Of a stretch of DNA of 64,000 nucleotides, positions 35,294 through 47,200 are shown piece after piece (position 1 is the stretch's first letter; the number at the start of each line of letters is the position of its first letter). Origin of the DNA: Pogonophryne albipinna. Its lineage: Eukaryota; Chordata; Actinopteri; Perciformes; Artedidraconidae. The translations under genes were made by a program, and so were the position numbers. The notes below the pieces were generated by a model, which saw nothing but the letters and a program-made list of their open reading frames with translations, was not told where the DNA came from and ran no database searches. The DNA is taken from assembly GCA_028583405.1 (NCBI GenBank), contig JAPTMU010000109.1, positions 370,085-434,084 of the forward strand, written 5' to 3'.

Positions 35294-38200
35294 GTGAGAC
35301 GCGCTTATTGGGAAGGGGTATCTACGTGCTCTTATTCTGAAGGTTATCTGTGTGCTCTTATTCTGAAGGTTATCTGTGTGCTCTTATTCTGAAGGTTATC
35401 TGTGTGCTCTTATTCTGAAGGTTTATCTACATGCTCTTATTCTGAAGGTTTATCTACATGCTCTTTTTCTGAAGGTTTATCTACGTGCTCTTATTCTGAA
35501 GGTTTATCTACGTGCTCTTATTCTGAAGGTTATCTGTGTGCTCTTATTCTGAAGGTTATCTGTGTGCTCTTATTCTGAAGGTTTATCTACATGCTCTTAT
35601 TCTGAAGGTTTATCTACATGCTCTTATTCTGAAGGTTTATCTACGTGCTCTTATTCTGAAGGTTTATCTACGTGCTCTTATTCTGAAGGTTTATCTACGT
35701 GCTCTTATTCTGAAGGTTTATCTACGTGCTCTTATTCTGAAGGTTTATCTACGTGCTCTTATTCTGAAGGTTTATCTACGTGCTCTTATTCTGAAGGTTA
35801 TCTGTGTGCTCTTATTCTGAAGGTTTATCTACGTGCTCTTATTCTGATGGTTATCTGTGTGCTCTTATTCTGAAGGTTATCTGTGTGCTCTTATTCTGAA
35901 GGTTATCTACGTGCTCTTATTTTGAAGGTTTATCTACGTGCTCTTATTCTGAAGGTTATCTGTGTGCTCTTATTCTGAAGGTTATCTGTGTGCTCTTTTT
36001 CTGAAGGTTTATCTACGTGCTCTTATTCTGAAGGTTTATCTATGTGCTCTTATTCTGAAGGTTATCTGTGTGCTCTTATTCTGAAGGTTTATCTATGTGC
36101 TCTTTTTCTGAAGGTTTATCTACGTGCTCTTATTCTGAAGGTTTATCTATGTGCTCTTATTCTGAAGGTTATCTGTGTGCTCTTATTCTGAAGGTTTATC
36201 TACGTGCTCTTATTCTGAAGGTTTATCTATGTGCTCTTATTCTGAAGGTTTATCTACATGCTCTTATTCTGAAGGTTTATCTACGTACTCTTATTCTGAA
36301 GGTTATCTGTGTGCTCTTATTCTGAAGGTTTATCTACATGCTCTTATTCTGAAGGTTTATCTACATGCTCTTATTCTGAAGGTTATCTGTGTGCTCTTAT
36401 TCTGAAGGTTTATCTACGTGCTCTTATTCTGAAGGTTTATCTACATGCTCTTATTCTGAAGGTTTATCTATGTGCTCTTATTCTGAAGGTTATCTCTGTG
36501 CTCTTATTCTGAAGGTTATCTACGTGCTCTTATTCTGAAGGTTTATCTACGTGCTCTTATTCTGAAGGTTATCTGTGTGCTCTTATTCTGAAGGTTATCT
36601 GTGTGCTCTTATTTTGAAGGTTTATCTACGTGCTCTTATTCTGAAGGTTATCTGTGTGCTCTTATTCTGAAGGTTATCTGTGTGCTCTTATTCTGAAGGT
36701 TATCTACGTGCTCTTATTCTGAAGGTTATCTACGTGCTCTTATTTTGAAGGTTTATCTACGTGCTCTTATTCTGAAGGTTATCTGTGTGCTCTTATTCTG
36801 AAGGTTATCTGTGTGCTCTTATTCTGAAGGTTATCTACGTGCTCTTATTCTGAAGGTTTATCTACATGCTCTTATTCTGAAGGTTATCTGTGTGCTCTTA
36901 TTCTGAAGCTTTATCTGTGTGCTCTTATTCTGAAGGTTATCTACGTGCTCTTATTCTGAAGGTTTATCTACATGCTCTTATTCTGAAGGTTATCTGTGTG
37001 CTCTTTTTCTGAAGGTGTATCTACGTGCTCTTATTCTGAAGGTTTATCTATGTGCTCTTATTCTGAAGGTTATCTGTGTGCTCTTATTCTGAAGGTTTAT
37101 CTACGTGCTCTTATTCTGAAGGTTTATCTATGTGCTCTTATTCTGAAGGTTATCTACATGCTCTTATTCTGAAGGTTTATCTACGTGCTCTTATTCTGAA
37201 GGTTATCTGTGTGCTCTTATTCTGAAGGTTATCTGTGTGCTCTTATTCTGAAGGTTTATCTACATGCTCTTATTCTGAAGGTTTATCTACGTACTCTTAT
37301 TCTGAAGGTTATCTGTGTGCTCTTATTCTGAAGGTTTATCTACATGCTCTTATTCTGAAGGTTTATCTACATGCTCTTATTCTGAAGGTTATCTGTGTGC
37401 TCTTATTCTGAAGGTTTATCTACGTGCTCTTATTCTGAAGGTTTATCTACATGCTCTTATTCTGAAGGTTTATCTACATGCTCTTATTCTGAAGGTTTAT
37501 CTACATGCTCTTATTCTGAAGGTTTATCTACATGCTCTTATTCTGAAGGTTTATCTACGTGCTCTTATTCTGAAGGTTTATCTACATGCTCTTATTCTGA
37601 AGGTTTATCTACATGCTCTTATTCTGAAGGTTTATCTACATGCTCTTATTCTGAAGGTTTATCTACATGCTCTTATTCTGAAGGTTTATCTACATGCTCT
37701 TATTCTGAAGGTTTATCTACATGCTCTTATTCTGAAGGTGCTAAAGGAGAGTGTGTAGTACACGCTAACGGTGCTAAAGGAGAGTGTGTAGAACACGCTA
37801 ACGGTGCTAAAGGAGAGTGTGTAGTACACGCTAACGGTGCTAAAGGAGAGTGTGTAGAACACGCTAACGGTGCTAAAGGAGAGTGTGTAGTGCACGCTAA
37901 CGGTGCTAAAGGAGAGTGTGTAGTGCACGCTAACGGTGCTAAAGGAGAGTGTGTAGAACACGCTAACGGTGCTAAAGGAGAGTGTGTAGTGCACGCTAAC
38001 GGTGCTAAAGGAGAGTGTGTAGAACACGCTAACGGTGCTAAAGGAGAGTGTGTAGAACACGCTAACGGTGCTAAAGGAGAGTGTGTAGTGCACGCTAACG
38101 GTGCTAAAGGAGAGTGTGTAGAACACGCTAACGGTGCTAAAGGAGAGTGTGTAGAACACGCTAACGGTGCTAAAGGAGAGTGTGTAGAACACGCTAACGG

Positions 38201-41200
38201 TGCTAAAGGAGAGTGTGTAGAACACGCTAACGGTGCTAAAGGAGAGTGTGTAGTGCACGCTAATGGTGCTAAAGGAGAGTGTGTAGAACACGCTAACGGT
38301 GCTAAAGGAGAGTGTGTAGTGCACGCTAACGGTGCTAAAGGAGAGTGTGTAGTGCATGCTAATGGTGCTAAAGGAGAGTGTGTAGAACACGCTAACGGTG
38401 CTAAAGGAGAGTGTGTAGTGCACGCTAACGGTGCTAAAGGAGAGTGTGTAGTGCATGCTAATGGTGCTAAAGGAGAGTGTGTAGTGCACGCTAACGGTGC
38501 TAAAGGAGAGTGTGTAGAACACGCTAACGGTGCTAAAGGAGAGTGTGTAGTGCACGCTAACGGTGCTAAAGGAGAGTGTGTAGAACACGCTAACGGTGCT
38601 AAAGGAGAGTGTGTAGTGCACGCTAACGGTGCTAAAGGAGAGTGTGTAGTGCACGCTAACGGTGCTAAAGGAGAGTGTGTAGTACACGCTAACGGTGCTA
38701 AAGGAGAGTGTGTAGTACACGCTAACGGTGCTAAAGGAGAGTGTGTAGTGCACGCTAATGGTGCTAAAGGAGAGTGTGTAGTGCACGCTAACGGTGCTAA
38801 AGGAGAGTGTGTAGAACACGCTAACGGTGCTAAAGGAGAGTGTGTAGTACACGCTAACGGTGCTAAAGGAGAGTGTGTAGTACACGCTAACGGTGCTAAA
38901 GGAGAGTGTGTAGTGCACGCTAATGGTGCTAAAGGAGAGTGTGTAGTGCACGCTAACGGTGCTAAAGGAGAGTGTGTAGAGCACGCTAACGGTGCTAAAG
39001 GAGAGTGTGTAGTGCACGCTAACGGTGCTAAAGGAGAGTGTGTAGAACACGCTAACGGTGCTAAAGGAGAGTGTGTAGTGCACGCTAACGGTGCTAAAGG
39101 AGAGTGTGTAGTGCACGCTAACGGTGCTAAAGGAGAGTGTGTAGAACACGCTAACGGTGCTAAAGGAGAGTGTGTAGTGCACGCTAACGGTGCTAAAGGA
39201 GAGTGTGTAGTGCACGCTAACGGTGCTAAAGGAGAGTGTGTAGTGCATGCTAACGGTGCTAAAGGAGAGTGTGTAGAACACGCTAACGGTGCTAAAGGAG
39301 AGTGTGTAGAACACGCTAACGGTGCTAAAGGAGAGTGTGTAGTGCACGCTAACGGTGCTAAAGGAGAGTGTGTAGAACACGCTAACGGTGCTAAAGGAGA
39401 GTGTGTAGTACACGCTAACGGTGCTAAAGGAGAGTGTGTAGAACACGCTAACGGTGCTAAAGGAGAGTGTGTAGTGCACGCTAACGGTGCTAAAGGAGAG
39501 TGTGTAGAACACGCTAACGGTGCATAAAGGAGAGTGTGTAGAACACGCTAACGGTGCTAAAGGAGAGTGTGTAGAACACGCTAACGGTGCTAAAGGAGAG
39601 TGTGTAGAACACGCTAACGGTGCTAAAGGAGAGTGTGTAGTACACGCTAACGGTGCTAAAGGAGAGTGTGTAGTGCACGCTAACGGTGCTAAAGGAGAGT
39701 GTGTAGAACACGCTAACGGTGCTAAAGGAGAGTGTGTAGTGCACGCTAACGGTGCTAAAGGAGAGTGTGTAGTGCACGCTAACGGTGCTAAAGGAGAGTG
39801 TGTAGTGCATGCTAACGGTGCTAAAGGAGAGTGTGTAGAACACGCTAACGGTGCTAAAGGAGAGTGTGTAGAACACGCTAACGGTGCTAAAGGAGAGTGT
39901 GTAGAACACGCTAACGGTGCTAAAGGAGAGTGTGTAGAACACGCTAACGGTGCTAAAGGAGAGTGTGTAGAACACGCTAACGGTGCTAAAGGAGAGTGTG
40001 TAGAACACGCTAACGGTGCTAAAGGAGAGTGTGTAGAACACGCTAACGGTGCTAAAGGAGAGTGTGTAGAACACGCTAACGGTGCTAAAGGAGAGTGTGT
40101 AGTGCACTGCTAACGGTGCTAAAGGAGAGTGTGTAGAACACGCTAACGGTGCTAAAGGAGAGTGTGTAGATCACGCTAACGGTGCTAAAGGAGAGTGTGT
40201 AGAACACGCTAACGGTGCTAAAGGAGAGTGTGTAGAACACGCTAACGGTGCTAAAGGAGAGTGTGTAGAACACGCTAACCGTGCTCAAGGAGAGTGTGTA
40301 GTGCACGCTAACGGTGCTAAAGGAGAGTGTGTAGAACACGCTAACGGTGCTAAAGGAGAGTGTGTAGACACGCTAACGGTGCTAAGGAGAGTGTGTAGAG
40401 CACGCTAACGGTGCTAAAGGAGAGTGTGTAGAACACGCTAACGGTGCTAAAGGAGAGTGTGTAGTGCACGCTAACGGTGCTAAAGGAGAGTGTGTAGTGC
40501 ACGCTAATGGTGCTAAAGGAGAGTGTGTAGTGCACGCTAACGGTGCTAAAGGAGAGTGTGTAGTGCACGCTAACGGTGCTAAAGGAGAGTGTGTAGTGCA
40601 CGCTAACGGTGCTAAAGGAGAGTGTGTAGTGCACGCTAACGGTGCTAAGGAGAGTGTGTAGAACACGCTAACGGTGCTAAAGGAGAGTGTGTAGTGCACG
40701 CTAACGGTGCTAAAGGAGAGTGTGTAGAACACGCTTACGGTGCTAAAGGAGAGTGTGTAGTACACGCTAACGGTTGCTAAAGGAGAGTGTGTAGTGCACG
40801 CTAACGGTGCTAAAGGAGAGTGTGTAGACACGCTAACGGTGCTAAAGGAGAGTGTGTAGTGCACGCTAACGGTGCTAAAGGAGAGTGTGTAGTGCACGCT
40901 AACGGTGCTAAAGGAGAGTGTGTAGTGCACGCTAACGGTGCTAAAGGAGAGTGTGTAGAGCACGCTAACGGTGCTAAAGGAGAGTGTGTAGAACACGCTA
41001 ACGGTGCTAAAGGAGAGTGTGTAGTACACGCTAACGGTGCTAAAGGAGAGTGTGTAGTACACGCTAACAGTGCTAAAGGAGAGTGTGTAGTGCACGCTAA
41101 CGGTGCTAAAGGAGAGTGTGTAGAACACGCTAACGGTGCTAAAGGAGAGTGTGTAGTACACGCTAACGGTGCTAAAGGAGAGTGTGTAGTGCACGCTAAC

Positions 41201-44200
41201 GGTGCTAAAGGGGAGTGTTGTAATAGTGCACGCTAACGGTGCTAAAGGAGAGTGTGTAGAACACGCTAACGGTGCTAAAGGAGAGTGTGTAGTGCACGCT
41301 AACGGTGCTAAAGGAGAGTGTGTAGTGCACGCTAACGGTGCTAAGGAGAGTGTGTAGTGCACGCTAACGGTGCTAAAGGAGAGTGTGTAGAACACGCTAA
41401 CGGTGCTAAAGGAAGAGTGTGTAGATCACGCTAACGGTGCTAAAGGAGAGTGTGTAGTACACGCTAACGGTGCTAAAGGAGAGTGTGTAGAACACGCTAA
41501 CGGTGCTAAAGGAGAGTGTGTAGTAACACGCTAACGGTGCTAAAGGAGAGTGTGTAGTGCACGCTAACGGTGCTAAAGGAGAGTGTGTAGTGCACGCTAA
41601 CGGTGCTAAAGGAGAGTGTGTAGTGCACGCTAACGGTGCTAAAGGAGAGTGTGTAGTGCACGCTAACGGTGCTAAAGGAGAGTGTGTAGAACACGCTAAC
41701 GGTGCTAAAGGAGAGTGTGTAGAACACGCTAACGGTGCTAAAGGAGAGTGTGTAGTAGCACGCTAACGGTGCTAAAGGAGAGTGTGTAGAACACGCTAAC
41801 GGTGCTAAAGGAGAGTGTGTAGTGCACGCTAACGGTGCTAAAGGAGAGTGTGTAGAACACGCTAACGGTGCTAAAGGATAGTGTGTAGTGCACGCTAATG
41901 GTGCTAAAGGAGAGTGTGTAGAACACGCTAACGGTGCTAAAGGAGAGTGTGTAGAACACGCTAACGGTGCTAAAGGAGAGTGTGTAGTGCACGCTAACGG
42001 TGCTAAAGGAGAGTGTGTAGTGCACGCTAACGGTGCTAAAGGAGAGTGTGTAGAGCACGCTAACGGTGCTAAAGGAGAGTGTGTAGTGCACGCTAACGGT
42101 GCTAAAGGAGAGTGTGTAGTACACGCTAACGGTGCTAAAGGAGAGTGTGTAGTGCACGCTAACGGTGCTAAAGGAGAGTGTGTAGTGCACGCTAACGGTG
42201 CTAAAGGAGAGTGTGTAGAACACGCTAACGGTGCTAAAGGAGAGTGTGTAGAACACGCTAACGGTGCTAAAGGAGATTGTGTAGAACACGCTAACGGTGC
42301 TAAAGGAGAGTGTGTAGTGCACGCTAACGGTGCTAAAGGAGAGTGTGTAGTGACACGCTAACGGTGCTAAAGGAGAGTGTGTAGTAGCACGCTAACGGTG
42401 CTAAAGGAGAGTGTGTAGTGCACGCTAACGGTGCTAAAGGAGAGTGTGTAGTAGCACGCTAACGGTGCTAAAGGAGAGTGTGTAGTGCACGCTAACGGTG
42501 CTAAAGGAGAGTGTGTAGGACACGCTAACGGTGCTAAAGGAGAGTGTGTAGAACACGCTAACGGTGCTAAAGGAGAGTGTGTAGTGCACGCTAACGGTGC
42601 TAAAGGAGAGTGTGTAGTAACACGCTAACGGTGCTAAAGGAGAGTGTGTAGTGCACGCTAACGGTGCTAAAGGAGAGTGTGTAGAACACGCTAACGGTGC
42701 TAAAGGAGAGTGTGTAGTAACACGCTAACGGTGCTAAAGGAGAGTGTGTAGTAACACGCTAACGGTGCTAAAGGAGAGTGTGTAGAACACGCTAACGGTG
42801 CTAAAGGAGAGTGTGTAGTAGCACGCTAACGGTGCTAAAGGAGAGTGTGTAGAACACGCTAACGGTGCTAAAGGAGAGTGTGTAGTGCACGCTACGGTGC
42901 TAAAGGAGAGTGTGTAGTACACGCTAACGGTGCTAAAGGAGAGTGTGTAGTACACGCTAACGGTGCTAAAGGAGAGTGTGTAGAACACGCTAACGGTGCT
43001 AAAGGAGAGTGTGTAGAACACGCTAACGGTGCTAAAGGAGAGTGTGTAGTACACGCTAACGGTGCTAAAGGAGAGTGTGTAGTAACACGCTAACGGTGCT
43101 TAAAGGAGAGTGTGTAGTAACACGCTAACGGTGCTAAAGGAGAGTGTGTAGATGCACGCTAACGGTGCTAAAGGAGAGTGTGTAGTACACGCTAACGGTG
43201 CTAAAGGAGAGTGTGTAGTGCACGCTAACGGTGCTAAAGGAGAGTGTGTAGTGCACGCTAACGGTGCTAAAGGAGAGTGTGTAGTACACGCTAACGGTGC
43301 TAAAGGAGAGTGTGTAGTGCACGCTAACGGTGCTAAAGGAGAGTGTGTAGTGCACGCTAACGTGCTAAAGGAGAGTGTGTAGAACACGCTAACGGTGCTA
43401 AAGGAGAGTGTGTAGTAGCACGCTAACGGTGCTAAAGGAGAGTGTGTAGAACACGCTAACGGTGCTAAAGGAGAGTGTGTAGTACACGCTAACGGTGCTA
43501 AAGGAGAGTGTGTAGTGCACGCTAACGGTGCTAAAGGAGAGTGTGTAGTGCACGCTAACGGTGCTAAAGGAGAGTGTGTAGAGCACGCTAACGGTGCTAA
43601 AGGAGAGTGTGTAGTGCACGCTAACGGTGCTAAAGGAGAGTGTGTAGTGACACGCTAACGGTGCTAAAGGAGAGTGTGTAGTGCACGCTAACGGTGCTAA
43701 AGGAGAGTGTGTAGTACACGCTAACGGTGCTAAAGGAGAGTGTGTAGTACACGCTAACGGTGCTAAAGGAGAGTGTGTAGTACACGCTAACGGTGCTAAA
43801 GGAGAGTGTGTAGTAACACGCTAACGGTGCTAAAGGAGAGTGTGTAGTAACACGCTAACGGTGCTAAAGGAGAGTGTGTAGTGCACGCTAACGGTGCTAA
43901 AGGAGAGTGTGTAGTGCACGCTAACGGTGCTAAAGGAGAGTGTGTAGTGCACGCTAACGGTGCTAAAGGAGAGTGTGTAGTGCACGCTAACGGTGCTAAA
44001 GGAGAGTGTGTAGAACACGCTAACGGTGCTAAAGGAGAGTGTGTAGAACACGCTAACGGTGCTAAAGGAGAGTGTGTAGTGCACGCTAACGGTGCTAAAG
44101 GAGAGTGTGTAGAACACGCTAACGGTGCTAAAGGAGAGTGTGTAGTGCACGCTAACGGTGCTAAAGGAGAGTGTGTAGAACACGCTAACGGTGCTAAAGG

Positions 44201-47200
44201 ATAGTGTGTAGTGCACGCTAATGGTGCTAAAGGAGAGTGTGTAGAACACGCTAACGGTGCTAAAGGAGAGTGTGTAGAACACGCTAACGGTGCTAAAGGA
44301 GAGTGTGTAGTGCACGCTAACGGTGCTAAAGGAGAGTGTGTAGTGCACGCTAACGGTGCTAAAGGAGAGTGTGTAGAGCACGCTAACGGTGCTAAAGGAG
44401 AGTGTGTAGTGCACGCTAACGGTGCTAAAGGAGAGTGTGTAGTACACGCTAACGGTGCTAAAGGAGAGTGTGTAGTGCACGCTAACGGTGCTAAAGGAGA
44501 GTGTGTAGTGCACGCTAACGGTGCTAAAGGAGAGTGTGTAGAACACGCTAACGGTGCTAAAGGAGAGTGTGTAGAACACGCTAACGGTGCTAAAGGAGAT
44601 TGTGTAGAACACGCTAACGGTGCTAAAGGAGAGTGTGTAGTGCACGCTAACGGTGCTAAAGGAGAGTGTGTAGAACACGCTAACGGTGCTAAAGGAGAGT
44701 GTGTAGTGCACGCTAACGGTGCTAAAGGAGAGTGTGTAGTACACGCTAACGGTGCTAAAGGAGAGTGTGTAGTGCACGCTAACGGTGCTAAAGGAGAGTG
44801 TGTAGTGCACGCTAACGGTGCTAAAGGAGAGTGGGTAGAACACGCTAACGGTGCTAAAGGAAAGTGTGTAGATCACGCTAACGGTGCTAAAGGAGAGTGT
44901 GTAGTACACGCTAACGGTGCTAAAGGAGAGTGTGTAGAACACGCTAACGGTGCTAAAGGAGAGTGTGTAGTGCACGCTAACGGTGCTAAAGGAGAGTGTG
45001 TAGTACACGCTAACGGTGCTAAAGGAGAGTGTGTAGTGCACGCTAACGGTGCTAAAGGAGAGTGTGTAGTGCACGCTAACGGTGCTAAAGGAGAGTGTGT
45101 AGTACACGCTAACGGTGCTAAAGGAGAGTGTGTAGTGCACGCTAACGGTGCTAAAGGAGAGTGTGTAGTGCACGCTAACGGTGCTAAAGGAGAGTGTGTA
45201 GTACACGCTAACGGTGCTAAAGGAGAGTGTGTAGTGCACGCTAACGGTGCTAAAGGAGAGTGTGTAGTGCACGCTAACGGTGCTAAAGGAGAGTGTGTAG
45301 AACACGCTAACGGTGCTAAAGGAGAGTGTGTAGAACACGCTAACGGTGCTAAAGGAGAGTGTATAGTGCACGCTAACGGTGCTAAAGGAGAGTGTGTAGT
45401 GCACGCTAACGGTGCTAAAGGAGAGTGTGTAGAACACGCTAACGGTGCTAAAGGAGAGTGTGTAGTACACGCTAACGGTGCTAAAGGAGAGTGTGTAGTG
45501 CACGCTAACGGTGCTAAAGGAGAGTGTGTAGAACACGCTAACGGTGCTAAAGGAGAGTGTGTAGTGCACGCTAACGGTGCTAAAGGAGAGTGTGTAGTAC
45601 ATGGTTGATAGTTCTGGTTTATGACCAATACATTTGTTAATGTCCTTCACAGCAGAACACTCTCTCAGCCTTAGCCGGACTGATATCACAAAGACTGATT
45701 ATTAACATGCTAATAAATTATTAAAATGATCTTTATCTCCTAACAGCTGTTTACCTGGCCTCTAGAGCTGGAGCTCTGTCGACAACAAACGACCCCTCTT
45801 CTGTGCTCCCAGATACTGCAAATACTGCTAATACTATGTTCCCAGATACTGCAAATACTGCCAATACTATGTTCCCAGATACTGCTAATACTATGACCCC
45901 AGATAATGAAAATACGGAACCGGCGGTAAATACTACTGAAGCCCAAGGAAATGCTACCGAACCACCGGGAAAAACTACTGTACTGCCTGAAAATATTACT
46001 GAACCAAATCTAGAAGAGACAACTCCAAATCCAGGAGAGACAACTCCAAATCCAGAAGAGACAACTCCAAATCCAGGAGAGACAAGTCTACCTACAGGAG
46101 GTACAAGTCCAAATCCAGAAGAGACAAGTCCAAATCCAGAAGAGACAACTCTACCTACAGGAGGTACAAGTCCAAATCCAGAAGAGACAAGTCCAAATCC
46201 AGAAGAGACAACTCTACCTACAGGAGGTACAAGTCCAAATCCAGAAGAGACAACTCCAAATCCAGGAGAGACAACTCTACCTACAGGAGGTACAAGTCCA
46301 AATCCAGAAGAGACAACTCCAAATCCAGGAGAGACAACTCTACCTACAGGAGGTACAACTCCAAATCCAGAAGAGACAACTCCAAATCCAGAAGAGACAA
46401 CTCTACCTACAGGAGGTACAAGTCCAAATCCAGAAGAGACAACTCCAAATCCAGGAGATACAACTCTACCTACAGGAGGTACAACTCCAAATCCAGAAGA
46501 GACAACTCCAAATCCAGGAGAGACAACTCTACCTACAGGAGGTACAAGTCCAAATCCAACAGAGCCAACTCCAAATCCAGAAGAGACAACTCTACCTACA
46601 GGAGGTACAAGTCCAAATCCAGAAGAGACAACTCCAAATCCAGGAGAGACAACTCTACCTACAGGAGGTACAACTCCAAATCCAGGAGAGACAACTCCAA
46701 ATCCAGGAGAGACAACTCTACCTACAGGAGGTACAAGTCCAAATCCAGAAGAGACAACTCCAAATCCAGGAGAGACAACTCTACCTACAGGAGGTACAAC
46801 TCCAAATCCAGGAGAGACAACTCCAAATCCAGGAGAGACAACTCTACCTACAGGAGGTACAAGTCCAAATCCAACAGAGCCAACTCCAAATCCAGAAGAG
46901 ACAACTCTACCTACAGGAGGTACAAGTCCAAATCCAGAAGAGACAACTCCAAATCCAGGAGAGACAACTCTACCTACAGGAGGTACAACTCCAAATCCAG
47001 GAGAGACAACTCCAAATCCAGGAGAGACAACTCTACCTACAGGAGGTACAAGTCCAAATCCAGAAGAGACAACTCTACCTACAGGAGAGACAACTCCAAA
47101 TCCAGAAGAGACAGGTCCTACTGACTACTGTACTACTTCTTATCCTCCACGTACTACTACAACTGCTGTTACTATTACTACTACTACTACTACTACTTCT

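Noticed and set aside
35318..37737. Receptor protein-coding role for MCSYSEGLST repeat frames
   Set aside because: The 26-bp and 27-bp units alternate and break the frame, and the exon-1 donor precedes the array.
37395..45608. Open frames of up to 710 codons (AKGECVVHANG repeats, and TVSVHYTLSFS on the other strand)
   Set aside because: They arise from a 33-bp period in an intronic array, are open on both strands, have no other domain, and break wherever an indel occurs. There is no evidence of a gene.
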